NCBI GenBank assembly: GCA_026182355.1
Contig: JAPFBL010000002.1
Span: 1,240,001 to 1,304,000, forward strand
Direction: 5' to 3'
From: Hermatobates lingyangjiaoensis
Lineage: Eukaryota > Arthropoda > Insecta > Hemiptera > Hermatobatidae
Length of the DNA: 64,000 nucleotides
Made by a program: the position numbers and the translations under genes. The notes under the pieces were generated by a model. That model did no database searches. It saw only the letters and a list, made by a program, of their open reading frames with translations, and had not been told where the DNA came from. Positions 11,940-23,759 of the stretch are shown in pieces; position 1 is the first letter of the stretch, and every line of letters begins with the position of its first letter.

Positions 11940-12115
11940 CAGTTTATACAAATATATATATGTATATAAAAAGATTTCACATAAACACGTGAAATAACAA
12001 TCAATGATCAAACCACAATAAGAAATGGGAAAACAAGACTAAGCTCTTTCAACCGTAACGAGCGGTCTTCGTCAGAGTCAAAAACCCAACTCAATCAGTT
12101 GACTACCCTTTGCAG
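11940..12115 (-). repeat. CTGACGAAG-family repeat, reverse copy
   Basis: Begins after a TATATG run, then carries TTTCACATAAACACGTGAAA, the complement of the TTATTGTGGTTTGATCA word, and a GCGGTCTTCGTCAGAGTCAA terminus. It matches the copies at 39660-39862 and 42300-42650. Confidence 0.75.
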
Positions 12116-12119
12116 TCAA

Positions 12120-12260
12120 TCCCATTGCTGTAACTAAGTTCAACTTCAGATTTTAAGTTTCTTACTGACCTTCATAAATATATACAGAGAGAAATACCCA
12201 TAATTTCTATAGAATGGGCAAAAATCTTTATCCATTCCAAGGTGATTGCCTCGATTTCAA
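12120..12260 (+). repeat. Dispersed repeat fragment (family F)
   Basis: Shares GATTTTAAGTT, AAAATCTTTA and AGGTGATTGCCT in the same order and similar spacing with 18790-18935, and partly with 29840-29935. Confidence 0.5.
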
Positions 12261-12955
12261 GTATAATGTGATCAAAAGTTTGTACCTCTTCTAGACAGAG
12301 AATAATGTTTACTTTTTTAGTAAGAGTTTAATGTTTACAAAAATGTAGTATTGTTTACAAATGTAAGTACATTTGGATTGAGCTTTTTAAACTAAATTAG
12401 ACCCAGTGTTCTCACAACCTTTTAACTACTTTCTTTTTGACTTTTTTTTGTTAGTGTCACTCCTCTGAAAACTGATGTATATACTCGTAGTACAAAAATA
12501 CTTGCAAACGCAGGATATCTGGATGGCTTCAACCATTTCTAAATTGTTTAGTACCTCATTCCCAAATATTCCCTTGTCCCCAGGTACTCAGATGAAAAAA
12601 AAAATTATTCACACAGTTTTCATTATTAATTTATGACCTGTCATTATATCAGACTAAAGTCCTTTTATTGAAATCAGAAAGTATTCCATCCAGGTGATCA
12701 CTTGTGTTCACTTTGACACCCCCTGTAAGATTATAATCTATGAAGGGCCTTTTATCTAGACAACATATAGGTCAAACTATTAATGCTTCATTTTATGAAT
12801 ATTATTGATATTTATATTCCCACAGAGATCTTTTCATTTTTTAAACTAAAGGTAAAATCAACCATTTTTGATATAAATTGCTAAGTGTGAAGTTTATTAA
12901 TCTTTATACCTGAAGGTAGAACAAGTAGTAATTAACCCAGTTATGCCTATTTTTT
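12261..12955. other. No feature recognised
   Basis: AT-rich sequence. No ORF, RNA gene or repeat match was seen. Confidence 0.35.
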
Positions 12956-12956
12956 A

Positions 12957-13080
12957 TAAATCACATGAATTAGGCAAATCTGAGGACTCCCAAAGTAGAA
13001 TGTTCATCACGGAGTATCAGATTTCCAATTTTTGACCATGTGTGTTCTCTCGTGAGGTGAACACTGAAACCTAACTTAAA
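12957..13080 (+). repeat. SINE body fragment
   Basis: GGACTCCCAAAGTAGAATGT and following text matches the body of the tRNA-derived SINEs at 15266-15548 and 58315-58550, without the tRNA-like head. Confidence 0.5.
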
Positions 13081-13560
13081 TATTAAGAATATATTAACAT
13101 TTTTGAATTCACTGCAAAAACTAATTTTCTTTGAAGGTGAAATTACATTATTTACTTTATAATATTATAATAAATGTTATATATTGAGAATGTACAAGGT
13201 ATAAGGAAGTTTTAGGTAGATTTATATCTAGAAATTTCTTCTTTATCCACCCTTCAACTATTTGTGGAGATACTGCATCATCTGAAAGGCAGAGCCATTA
13301 AGCATTATTTTTCTTTAATAAAAGGTCTTATGCATATTCTTGCGTATCATGGCCATTGTTATATAGAGTATGCAGTAGGTCATCCACAACTAATCACTAT
13401 AATAGTAGCGATAGCACATCTCTCTGAGAATATTCTTTTGTGTTCACAACCATGGTAGATTCAATAATTAACTAATTATTTTTGTACAATAATATTGTAA
13501 TATATTCTATAGTTTTCTGGAATAATCCATATAAACTATATTCACAAAAAGAACACACAG
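13081..13560. other. No feature recognised
   Basis: The open frame at 13264-13458 (64 codons) has no recognisable motif and no convincing splice context. I treat it as chance. Confidence 0.35.
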
Positions 13561-13670
13561 AAATGAAACAGAAACTTACTATTATATTATGATGGCCTCG
13601 TCATTAGGAAGATAGATGTGAATTGCTCCGAAGACTAGCAACGACTGTATATATATATATATATTAGTTA
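13545..13670 (-). repeat. Microsatellite-linked repeat related to 1167-1515
   Basis: AAAGAACACACAGAAATGAA and CCTCGTCATTAGGAAGA followed by a TATATA run (13650-13665) match the reverse orientation of the 1430-1515 copy. Confidence 0.55.
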
Positions 13671-13699
13671 CGTTCACCGATTCGAATGTGTCTTTTATG

Positions 13700-14440
13700 A
13701 GCTCCTTCTACATTCAATAACTAAGCCAAAGTAATTCCTATAATACTTCAAAATATATTTATTTTTTTCTCAGAAAAATGTAGTGGAAAATGTGAGATTC
13801 ATCGAATCACCGAGGTAGCTTAAAATAGCAACCATTTTGTAATAAGGAACAAAATAGGTCGTTTTCCATACTTGAGCCTCTAAATAACAATGTTATTTCT
13901 CTTAAATATTTTCAAAATCAATATAAAGAAAGCGAAGAACTGTAAATCAATGTGACAGGTAGAGCAGGTGATCCATTATTCCAAGACGAATTTCAGTTTT
14001 TATAGGTACACTAGACGACTCGTGAACCCTTGTGTTAGTCAGTGTTAAGAAATTGACATAAATAACATAAATTCACTGAACTTGATAAACAGGAATAACT
14101 GTTATTGCCGTTTCTTGTCATTAAGTCATGAAAACAAAGATTCTTATGTGGCCCAAGCTTTTGATATAGTGTTCTTAACATGAATCAAGATATACACACA
14201 AAGAATAATTAATAAAACAAAAAATCATTTAATAGTGAAAAAGTTCACTTATTTTGTGTCATAAATAAATAAAACATCAATTCAAGTTATATACATAATC
14301 AAGCCTATTTAAAATAAATAAAACCTGTAAATTGAAATATTCAATTTATTTTACTCGAATTAAATAAAATTAATGAAAGGTATGTCTTTTTATAATATTA
14401 CTTTAGAATATTTGTATTTGAGCTGACGTTTTTGATTACG
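13700..14440. other. Decayed repeat, no gene
   Basis: Around 13760-14010 the words GCAGGTGATCCATTATTCCAA and AGCGAAGAACTG resemble decayed family A interior. The rest is AT-rich and unassigned. Confidence 0.3.
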
Positions 14441-14490
14441 GTTTGTGATGAACATTTTACTTTGGGAGTCCTGGAATTTGCCTTACTCAG
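14440..14490 (-). repeat. Short SINE body fragment (reverse)
   Basis: GATGAACATTTTACTTTGGG followed by AGTCCTGGAATTTGCC is the reverse of the fragment at 12957-13010. Confidence 0.45.
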
Positions 14491-14689
14491 TACTTTTGAA
14501 ATCATTAATTTATCTGGATTATGTTGAGAGAATTTATTTTTCATTTCTTTCTTTTTAATGCTGTTATTTGTAAAGTAATATGTTATTGACTGTTTTCTTT
14601 AATATTTATTTACATAATTTGTCATAAACTGGAATTAACAGGTATTCCAAGTTTCGCCTGAGTGTAAACAACTTGAAGTTTCGTCTTCA

Positions 14690-14897
14690 AGTGTATAAGA
14701 CCTCTTTTTCGGTAAAATATTAATTTGATCCATCAAAGATTGTGGACTGTAGCGTTCCCACAAACATTTGGATACACACTCACATAGACACACACTTATG
14801 TAACAGAAAAAAACGTAAATAAAGGATTGGAGACCTCAAAAAATTTAAATCCGTTAAAATCTCGAGATCGAATTTTTTCATGATCACTATACTTTAC
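14690..14897 (-). repeat. Family A fragment, truncated by an insertion
   Basis: Carries AATATTAATTTGATCCATCA at its inner end and CTCGAGATCGAATTTTTTCA then TGATCACTATACTTTACT at its outer end. It stops exactly where a hAT-like terminus begins. Confidence 0.65.
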
Positions 14898-15045
14898 TCA
14901 GTGACGTGCGGTGAGGTTTATGGCAGGTCACTGACTTCATAACAGCCAGATTTAGATACTTTAGTCACAGGCGCCCTTCATGAGGCAGGAGAACTGCGTG
15001 CCTCACTTAGTCTCTTCGCAGCAGTGTTGTGATCACTCACCTTAA
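14898..15045. mobile_element. hAT-like element end (partial)
   Basis: Opens with CAGTGACGTGCGGTGAGG, which resembles the CAGTG-type terminal repeats of hAT transposons, and continues with text more GC-rich than the surroundings (GGCGCCCTTCATGAGGCAGG). No matching inverted end was found nearby, so only one end may survive. It could instead be part of a SINE. Confidence 0.4.
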
Positions 15046-15164
15046 GAAAGTACTAATACACATACCATTGCTAATAAAAAAACACAGACATCGGAAATTT
15101 AGTTAATGTAGCAAAAACCACTAAAACAAGAAGGTAAAAAAAATCACAGTAAATAAAAAAAATG

Positions 15165-15265
15165 ACTGCGATCTTTCAACTAAGACATCATTCCAGTGAA
15201 AATGATTCTAGAGTTTTTATCAGTATCAATTTGACTTTGACGAAGACTGCTACCTTTGATGAAGT
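15165..15265. repeat. Degenerate CTGACGAAG-family hairpin
   Basis: GATCTTTCAACTAAGACATC at the left and TTTGACTTTGACGAAGACTG at the right correspond to the two arms of the family, heavily decayed. Confidence 0.5.
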
Positions 15266-15548
15266 TTAGGTTAGTCCGAACATTGGCCTTTAGTGATACC
15301 ACACAATGAAGATTGATTCTATATTGGGAATCCTAAATTTTGCCTAGCAAAAGCGTATTTAGAGTAGGGGTCTTTAACGACTACCTGACATCACACAGGC
15401 TCGGGACCGACGGCCTAAAGTCTTCTTCGGGGAACGACGTGGTCACTCACCTCCCATGTGAATAAATTGAGGACCAGAGTGGGTTCTGAACCCCGGATCT
15501 ACCAGTTCAAAGACGGGCACGTTGTCACTGGGGTAACCAGGCACCCTG
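15266..15548 (-). repeat. tRNA-derived SINE, full-length-like copy
   Basis: Read on the minus strand, 15548-15470 looks like a tRNA gene: a TGGTTACCCCAGTG stretch at the A-box position and GGGGTTCAGAACCC at the B-box position about 45 bases later. The head is followed by a body of about 200 bases shared with 58315-58550, 56953-57112 and 32280-32460. The tRNA-like head holds internal RNA polymerase III promoter boxes, which is how SINEs are transcribed. No functional tRNA is claimed, because the anticodon stem is not convincing. Confidence 0.7.
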
Positions 15549-16320
15549 TTTTGGTTGAAAGATCTTAGTTATCTTAGTGATCAGGGGAGGAAGAAGAGTT
15601 CTGCTTGGCTGGCAAACAGCAACTCTTCTACATATATATAAAAAGCTAAAGTATAATAAACAAAGAACAGAGCAAAACACTTACTGAGACCATTATTTCA
15701 AACTAATGAGGTCAATCTTCTTTGGAGAAGATCAAAGAAGAGAAGAAGCAGGGTAGGTGTGGTTGTGAAGTGGTAGTTAGTCTTTTTCAAAGCTCATCAT
15801 TGTTCACTACCTCCTGGCTACCGACTTGTCCTAAATTTTCAGTTCTTCTCCCTCACAATGAAGTACCTGTTTGAAATATTTGTTTCATTTAATGTTTTGT
15901 GCTGTTCTATATACTTCAGTTTTGTGAAGTCCATTTGGACAGTTTTTAATGTTTTTGAAGTATATGTATAAAATATTAAAGGACTAACATCTTATTTTCA
16001 ATGAGTCTAACCTCCAAAATTTGGTTCACCATTAATGAATTTTATCAAATACTATGGGTGTCTGGCAGGAGGGATTAAGGTGGAAGGTGGAGGTGGAGCC
16101 CACTTCGTTAGTCCCGACCTGTACACGTCCTTGGATATGAAATAGAATGTTTTAATAGAGCATTCAAAGAATAGGTTTTTAGACTATTAATAGTGACGTA
16201 ATAATAAAAGGCTAGTGGAAATATTAATAGAATATATTTAAAGAAAATGTCTATAACAAATTTTTAAAGTACCGATTATTGTTACAATTTTGAAGGTTCT
16301 TAATGTTATGCGTGAAAGAT
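15549..16320. other. Repeat debris, no gene
   Basis: A short TATATA run (15632-15639) is followed by 15650-15740, which resembles the hairpin-linked family at 13545-13670 (AGAACAGAGCAAAACACTTACT, interrupted). A GC-richer patch lies at 16060-16125. No coding region. Confidence 0.35.
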
Positions 16321-16470
16321 TTTTTTGTAGACTTGTTTTTGACTCGCTTTCTCTGAGATAAAACTTATCAGTGAGAGAACGGCGGGAGATATAGATATGA
16401 GTCAACGACGGTCGGAACAGCCACAGTCAGTTAGCTGACCGACGTGGCATCGGTTTTATGATTTTGTATA
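16320..16470. other. Unique GC-richer patch
   Basis: The stretch GAACGGCGGGAGATATAG to GACCGACGTGGCATCGG stands out from the AT-rich flanks and does not recur in the window. It contains TCAGTTAG, close to the insect initiator consensus, but no TATA box or ORF supports a promoter call. Confidence 0.2.
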
Positions 16471-17390
16471 TTGTGAAGTTATTTTGTGCCTTTTAACTTA
16501 ATTCGACCGATATTATAGTTTGTGTTTCCATGAAATATGAAACAATTCTTTCTTTAATGAGGTAGGTCTATTGTTCGACTAAAAGCAATGTCAGATTGAG
16601 ATATTTCAGAAGAAAAAATTTAATTATCCTTATTAAAAGTATTTTGTTTGTTTGCTTTTTTTTTTTTAAGTAAATATTGCTTCGTTGTCTGAAAAATTTC
16701 GAACATTTCTGAATATGATATTCGTTTTGTATTTCGAAAGATGTTTTCTTTTGTGTGAATACAGTTTTAAGAAGTTTTCGAATCAAGTACTGTTTGACAC
16801 AGTATTTATTTTACTAAATTCTTAATTCGCAATAGAATTATCATACTTCAGAATGTTGTGTGGGAGATATAAACTATTTATTACATAAGGGTGTGTTAGT
16901 TCATGGAATGTCGATTCGGTTTACAACTTTCAAATTGTTCTTAAAATATAACATGGCGAATCCGAATTATTATTTTTGAATGAGCTAGCTATCAGTCCAT
17001 TTGTGAGAACTTTGGAAAGTTAATGTCCATTCAAGGAAATAAAAGTTATTCCACTTAATTTTTTTTAAATTCATTTACTAGTTTAACATTAACTATGTAA
17101 AAACAATTTTTGATTTTTTTTATAATATTTACATTTAAAATAGCTATTAATTAAACAAACAGAATTGATTAGTAATTGCTTTCAAATTGCTATTTATTTT
17201 TCCTTTACCTTACTGTTCAAGATGTCTAATTTTCATGCCCATTTATTAAAGATGTTAATAAAAATGTCAGATTTTCGTGTATTGATCAATCTCATCTACA
17301 CAGTTATATTTCTATTGTTTCAGGTAATTGTTATTTTGTATTTAAATAATTTTAGGGAAGAGTATTCTTCTTCCCTGAAGTTCTTTGATA
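16471..17390. other. AT-rich, no gene assigned
   Basis: The longest open frame in this part of the window, 17165-17527 plus (120 codons), is AT-driven, runs into a repeat copied elsewhere and shows no domain. I do not annotate it as a gene. Confidence 0.4.
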
Positions 17391-17394
17391 ATAT

Positions 17395-17690
17395 CAAAAC
17401 TGCTAAAGTATTATCAAACTCATTCAATTTGTTTGATGAGTTTGTATTCAATGAGATTGATAATATTTTAGCAGAGAGTTTGAAATTACTTCTACACGAT
17501 AGTCACGTTAAAATAAAACCAAAATAAATTAATTGTTAATAGGTTTGGTATTATGCTCACCTATAAGAGAGTTGAGTTTAAGCTCAATACATTTTTTTGA
17601 TTTGGATTCTATTGAAAATGATATCACAAATACCTGTTATTCTAGATTCTAGAATAATCTGACACGTTTTTAAAAGTATTTACACAAATA
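17395..17690 (+). repeat. Dispersed repeat family B, copy 1
   Basis: Contains GTCACGTTAAAATAAAACC followed by AATTAATTGTTAATAGGTTT and AATAATCTGACACGTTTTTA. It is co-linear with copy 2 at 18470-18720 about 1 kb downstream, and with partial copies at 22030, 51615 and 55856. Confidence 0.65.
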
Positions 17691-17762
17691 ATATCAAAAT
17701 ATAGCTATTAGCAATGAAACGACTAATAATAGCAGAACTGAACCAACCATTTTTTGAAACAC

Positions 17763-18330
17763 TACTTTTTACTTTACTATTAGTGAAGTCTCTGAGTTTA
17801 GTTTTTGAGTTTTTTTAAATGATGTCTGTCGGAAGATAGTAGTATCCAAAAGTTAGTTAGTATACTACTGGTTACAAAGCTTGATGGATGTAATTCAATT
17901 TGATGCTACAACCAAAAAGATCCCTTATCGTGTAAATGGGCTGAATAGTTTTTAAGAATACAGCCTCATGGAAAGGCTTACTTTACTGATCATCGTTTTT
18001 AGTGCACTCTTTTTTTTAATTCTAAACTACTAACTCTAGAGAGTTGGGAACAGTTATTATAAAACCATCAAGAGTTTGAAATAGTTTTAGAATTTTCCAA
18101 TAAAAGGAAAGAGTTATTTTAGCCAAAAATGTACATTATTTATTAGTTAATAAAAGAGTTTGTGAACTGGATACTAATCACACCGTTCTACCGATCATAA
18201 TGAAATGAAAAACAATAATTGATCTACAGGAGTATAGTTTGTTTAGTTTTTTAGAGGAATTTCGTCAAAGGACGACTACATTTTATAAATGGCTCACCTT
18301 AATAAACCAGAAATATAAATAAACTGTTGC
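17763..18330 (+). repeat. Degenerate family A copy
   Basis: Begins with TTTTTACTTTACTATTAGTG and preserves the order of family A words (AATGATGTCTGT, TTGATGGAT, AATGGGCTG, TTCTAAACTACTAACTCTAG), with many substitutions. It sits between two family B copies. Confidence 0.55.
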
Positions 18331-18369
18331 GGCATGACAGATTAACTAGTACCATAAACAGTTCATTTG

Positions 18370-18440
18370 TCCGGGTCTCCCACAAGCGCGGAAGCCAGGG
18401 CGATTGCCCCTGTTCGCCCTAGCTATGGGATGGACCTGAT
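18370..18440. repeat. GC-rich repeat fragment
   Basis: A patch with AGCGCGGAAGCCAGGGCGAT and CCCTGTTCGCCCTAGC, much richer in GC than its surroundings. A related but not identical patch lies at 29615-29690. It looks like part of an unrecognised transposable element. Confidence 0.35.
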
Positions 18441-18469
18441 TAGAAGTAATTTTCAACCCCCTGCTACAG

Positions 18470-18790
18470 TAGTATCAAACTCATAGATAGTGAATTGAAT
18501 CAGTGTGATAATTCTTTAGGAGGGAGTTTGATAGTACTCCTACACGATTGTCACATCAAAATAAAACCAAAACTAAATTAATTGTTAACAGGTTTCATAT
18601 TGTTCTTACTAATAAGATAGTTGAGTTTAAGCAACTCCAATTTTTTTTCACTTGGGTTCTGAAAAAAATAATCATAAATAAAGCTATTATTTTAGATTAT
18701 AGAACATCTGACACGTTTTTATTATTAAACTGAGGTGTGAGTCTCACTGGACTCGTGCACACCGCTACTATAGCTACCCTGTTGTGCTCC
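18470..18790 (+). repeat. Dispersed repeat family B, copy 2
   Basis: Co-linear with 17430-17690, then continues into GAGTCTCACTGGACTCGTGC. The reverse complement of that last word occurs at the edge of the copy at 55856-56200, so it is part of the element. Confidence 0.65.
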
Positions 18791-18935
18791 CCTTTGTAGT
18801 TCTAAAATCAAAATTAGATTTTAAGTTCTTTATTGAACTTATAATTGCCATCGGAAAAGTATCTCTCACTTTTATTGGTTCACGGATGATTCGTCAAAAA
18901 TCTTTAGCCACAAAGGCGATTGCCTAGCATATTCC
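18790..18935 (+). repeat. Dispersed repeat fragment (family F)
   Basis: AGATTTTAAGTTCTTTATTG, then AAAATCTTTAGCCACAAAGG and CGATTGCCT, matches 12120-12260 and 29840-29935. Confidence 0.5.
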
Positions 18936-19855
18936 AGAGGGAGTCTCCATTCTTCGTTTGATGTTAATTGCAGCTTGAATAAGTGTTAGTTAGGAGGATA
19001 ATGTCTAGTTAAGTATTCCGCATATATTTCAAATCATTCTTTGAAAAAAATCATTCTTTTAAGACTCCTTTAGCTGCATCCATATCCATCCATTCGTTAA
19101 CTGCATTATTAAGAGAGCTGGGGTTTATTATTAAATTTTGACTCGTCACTATATCAGTCAATTGCATCTTTATTAAAATTAGATTTCTTTTTATTTCTTT
19201 ATTTATTTTTATATTACAACTACCCTATAGGTAACAAGTAATATTGATAAGTGATACAAAAGAAAATGAAATAAAAGAGTGGAGAAACCACCCATTGTTG
19301 GTACTCCATAATATTATTCTGATCACTGGAAGTCAACTTGGTTTAAGATCCTGTTATACTAAAGAATCTCTTCCAGCAGAATATTTCTTTGTATCATTAA
19401 CTGAATATTTGTTTGTACGGTCTCTTACAGATACCTTAGTCAATTAATCAATTGTACGCTTGGCTGATCCCCAGATTTCGAGTTCGTAAGTCCAAAACGG
19501 TTTAAGTATTGAAGTATATATTAGTCTATTGTTGTGTAGAGTTATTCACCGCTAATTAACACATTAGTTCACCTCTCTGAGGATAGCCTTTAGTGTTCGT
19601 AATTTCAGTTGTGGTATATCCCATATTTACACTTATTGTTCTTGCCTGAAATTGTTCTAACCCATTGCAGGAAAAATACATGTATATATATTAGAGCTGA
19701 TTCAATGGATTCGAAGGTAATGCAATCAGTTAAATGTCCTCTTTACTCACTGAAGGGTAAAAAGCTAATAAATAGCCTCAACAAATATCGCCTTTTTCGG
19801 TAATCGTTATTTCTTGCAATTTTTCTTTACAGCTTACTATCTTTAGGTTGTTTTT
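18936..19855. other. No gene assigned
   Basis: Two open frames of 64-67 codons (19244-19447, 19609-19803) have no motif I recognise and no homologous family suggested by the residues. They could be remnants of a decayed element. Confidence 0.35.
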
Positions 19856-19859
19856 TGAT

Positions 19860-20200
19860 AAAATTTCGATGTTCTATTTTTAGCTGTTCAGCGTAAAAAT
19901 TATTTCACGTAATCACAAAACATACCATAAAGTCCTTTTCGTCCATGCTTTCCAACCAAAAAGATTTCAGCTCATCATATCAAAACGTGGTAGGTTTGCG
20001 TATAAGTACTTCCAATATGATCCGTCAAACGGTGCGATCTGTATCGTGTCCTTAAGCTTTCGGGGTCAATCATAACTCAACAATTTTTATATTTTGCACT
20101 ATAATTGACCTGATTGGTTATTCAAAAATCCTGAACTTTTTTCCAGTTAATGCTGTCAGTTTTATAATAATTCCAAACTTCTAATACTCTAAGGCCAGAA
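19860..20200 (-). repeat. Degenerate family A fragment (reverse)
   Basis: TATGATCCGTCAAACGGTGC, then GCTTTCGGGGTCAATCATAA and CAATTTTTATATTTTGCACT, follows the order of the family A interior on the minus strand. Confidence 0.5.
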
Positions 20201-20499
20201 AATGTTTATTATCGCTAAACGGCTAACTGTGGGAAAACAAAATTTTGTGAGAAAATTATACATGAAAGTAGTAGTGGGGAGTAAAAGAAAGATTCAAGAA
20301 ATTATGATTACCACAAAAGGCAATGTACGAACCGAAACTCAACCTGAAATAATGGGTAACCTGTTTACTTGTCGGATTTGTTTTCATTGCCTTAAATTTT
20401 TTTAGTCAGAATCCAGAAAAAACCTAATATTTGTTTTAAGGTTTAAGCAAGAAATATTAAGGTATCTTGAAGAGCAAGTAATTTTAAGGTATCCTTTTC

Positions 20500-20780
20500 A
20501 GAACAAGAAAATTTTGGAAACTGTATAAACCAAGGCCAAAACATTTTATCATGTTTTCCAGAGTGAAGGATGATTGTCTGCGACTTATCTAATTGTCAGA
20601 CATATAGATTTATGGACTCTTAAGAACCCTTTTATTTTTGGATAATATTGAAGCATGGGAAAGGGATTTACCTACGAAGCATCGTAAAGATAGATACGAT
20701 CCTCTTTTTACGGCAATCACGTCTCAAGTGATTGAAAAAACATAATATTTAGCATTGGGTCTTGCTGTAATATCGGTGTT
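20500..20780 (+). repeat. Dispersed repeat family D, copy 1
   Basis: Shares TTTTATCATG, GTGAAGGATG, CAGACATATAG and GCATGGGAAAGG in order with 49150-49440. Neither copy contains a useful ORF. Confidence 0.5.
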
Positions 20781-20899
20781 TCATGAGCTTACAATATGGT
20801 GGACGATTAATATTACACTATTAGTATCACCTATATGTTCTACTGTAGTAATGTGAGAAGGTTTTAGTAAATAAACATCTTCATAAGGAATAATATGCC

Positions 20900-22025
20900 T
20901 ATCAGATGGATAAATCAAAACAGTATACATCAGCTGTATACATTTTCGTTAACAAAACAGAAAACTCTTTTATGTATTAAAGGACGCTCTGGGCTGTTTT
21001 TTTTTATTAAAGAAGTTTTTTTAACGCCGCTTCGAATCTATTGAATCAGCAAAAAACATAGATTAGATGACAACAATGTAACGCAAGAAAGAGAGTTTTT
21101 GATTAACAAATTATCTGCGTTATAACTAATAGAAAAGTCAATATTTCGAACATGCCCAGAAAGTGGGTCCAATGACTCATGATATGTTAAAAAGATGGGA
21201 TTTGACATTAAGCAGGTTTCTGTCACTGGGTTGAAGAAGGCTCTTTTTAACCCCTTAGGCAATCTATGGATTTGGATTAAAGAAAAGGCAATTTCCAACT
21301 TACTTCTTCTTCCGTTATGAATTTGATTGTTGGTACTACTGAATTTAATTTCCTTAGAAAGTCATCTTTATTCATATATTTGGACCAAGTCATAATATAC
21401 CGACAATATACCGCAAATATTATGGGGAATTGAACTTAACATCTTAGTTTAAACAAATTCTGTGTATAAATTACTCAGGAGAGAGGGGATAAGCAATTAC
21501 TCACAACTTAACCAAATTTTTGTTCTTAAAAGTTATTTTCAAATTGAAAATGACAATCAGTTATACATAATTTAATTAACCGGATTACATTTGCAGTAGG
21601 GAGGGACAGTGAAAATGACTAATAAAATAGACTTTAACATAAAAACTAAACAACTTATATTCTTCTTCAATATTGAATAATATAATTCATATTTTAGTTT
21701 GAAGAATAAAATGTAACCCGCATTATTATTCACTGTAACTGCTACTCTATTATTATTCAATATTTTGTCTGATTATTTAAGAATTATTTTTTTTAACTAA
21801 GTAAAACATGAAGATGGAAATGCCAGAAAAAGGTCCAATGGCTTTTACTTCTGTATAATTTGTGTTCCTTATCATCTACTAATTTTAACTAACCTCTGTG
21901 GCACTAACGTTAGCATGTATTTAAATTTTATATTAAGTATTGCCTTGATATGAATATTGCATGATGATAAGTTGACAAATCTATAATCAACTAAGAGGAA
22001 GTATCAGATGAAAATATCAACTATT
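20900..22025. other. No gene recognised
   Basis: The minus-strand open frame at 21038-21298 (86 codons) shows no domain or motif that I can name, and there is no matching splice structure. It is left unassigned. Confidence 0.35.
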
Positions 22026-22029
22026 AATT

Positions 22030-22265
22030 TCTATCTGTCAGATTATTCTACAACAATGATTCTGTTGTTGGTTATAACTGATAAAGGAATATAAAATCAT
22101 TAAAAGAAATGAAACAGTTAAATTAATGTGCTATGAGTTTCATAAGACTTTTACCACGATCTAGTGATAGCCACATTAAAATAAATCCAAAATTAAATGA
22201 TTATAAACGAGTTTGATGATATATTTGCTTGTCGATAGGTGGAGTATTTTTTTGTTGTTGTATGG
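22030..22265 (+). repeat. Dispersed repeat family B, copy 3 (partial)
   Basis: GGTTATAACTGATAAAGG, GATAGCCACATTAAAATAAA and GAGTTTGATGATAT occur in the same order as in the copy at 55910-56150. Confidence 0.5.
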
Positions 22266-23530
22266 AATCAGTAAAATTCATTTTCCATGTGAATGGAAAA
22301 TAATAATCTGTCTTATTATTGCCGACAAAATGGAATACAGAATATAAGTTTTTAATTGTTTAAATAATGTCAAAAACAATAATAATAATTAAGTTCCTAA
22401 TAACAGAGAATATGGAATAACAATTGTTCAGGATTGCTTGCTGTACTTGACAAATATCTAAAAACTAAATCGAAGTTCTGCATTTGAACGGTAATTTTCT
22501 CTAAACTTTTCAGGGAACTAACTTCACGAGGGAATAAATCATTCATCTTATTTTAAAAATTTTTGAACAATTGTAATTCTTTCAGTAGGATACAAATAAT
22601 TAAAGTTATTGTTGGCAATGTAAAATAGCAGTAAAACTCTCTCTTACTTCCTCAACTCCTATAATGTGAGCCTAAACCTGCTGTATCTGGTCGCCATTGA
22701 TATTTTCTCCCAAGATGTTTGTATTACCCGTAATCATTGTCTAAACAGATGATGGTGAACCAGGCTTGTAGGCTGATTATTTTTCACAGTAAGAGACAAA
22801 ATATCAAAGAATTAGATTTACGTATACATCTAGATTAATTTATCTGTGGTACAGATAGATATCATTGTGAACAATCCCATTTACGAAAATTTGTCTTTAT
22901 CATAGGTTGCGTATTTGCGTTATAAAAATCATATATGAAGGGTTCGAAAAAAAAAAGAAACTTTGACTGAGTACTTTCTCAGTCAAAGACACTTACTTGT
23001 TTTCAAAGCGATAAATGAAGAATTCCTTTACATCTCAAAAGTAGTTGATATATTTGAAGAAGGTGTTAATTTAGAAAGAATGTAATAAATTAATTTTCGT
23101 TATCCTGAAATTTAGAGTGAAAAAAAATTTGGTCCTTACGTCAAAACAAGAAGAAACTCTACATTGGTATTGAAATTTGGACGGCGACCAATGAATTCAA
23201 TGAATACTATTACTAAAATATATTGTTTTTATGGAGTAATGTTTTGGTGTGAAACCCTTTCTAGTTCATTCCGGGTCTTTTCGTTTCAGTGATTCATTAA
23301 GTAAATATTTGTACCATATCCTGTTGGTATTTCATTGTTAGAAATTGGGAGGACTATATAGCCAACCATTCTGCCTTTTCATTGACTTGGAATCCTACAT
23401 TGGTTTTCAGTCACGAGAATATTGCTTTACAGTAATATTGATCAATCATTTATGCACAAGTAGATTTTATTCTTCAACGGTTTATGACACTTTACATTTT
23501 ACAAACAATCCAAAGAGCCTTTATGTCTCT
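22266..23530. other. No feature recognised
   Basis: AT-rich. A short inverted repeat at about 22960-22990 (TTTGACTGAGTACTTTCTCAGTCAAA, broken here as TTTGACTGAG and CTCAGTCAAA) is a small perfect hairpin. No gene. Confidence 0.35.
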
Positions 23531-23532
23531 TT

Positions 23533-23709
23533 TCAGCAATTAGTTGCTGGGAATGCGGTTAGATTTTCTTCTTTGATTCTTCGTAGGATCGCATTGACTG
23601 ATTTAGATATGACCAGCTGTTCTGCATGATTATTACTGCATTTTTCTCTTGAATGTGAACTACTTCTTTCCCTGCGACTGCCGTCAGTGTATATTTCTAT
23701 ATCTGCCAT
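23533..23709 (-). pseudogene. Non-LTR retrotransposon RNase H domain fragment
   Basis: The minus-strand frame from 23709 reads MADIEIYTDGSRR, then CSNNHAEQLVISKSVNAIL, and hits a stop at 23535. YTDGS and the HAEQL glutamate are the first two catalytic acidic positions of RNase H in the ORF2 of jockey/R1/I-like non-LTR retrotransposons. The spacer between them is shorter than usual, and the next catalytic aspartate (a TDSK-type motif) is not in frame. Upstream reverse transcriptase sequence was not seen, so this is a dead 3' piece. A plus-strand open frame across 23345-23629 is the shadow of this fragment. Confidence 0.65.
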
Positions 23710-23759
23710 CTTACCTGAATTCAGATCATGTTTGATAGCTGGATGAAGACATCTACACG

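Noticed and set aside
17165..17527. 120-codon plus-strand open frame, among the longest in the window
   Set aside because: Composition is AT-driven, no motif is recognisable, and its 3' part overlaps a repeat copied at 18470 where the frame is not kept.
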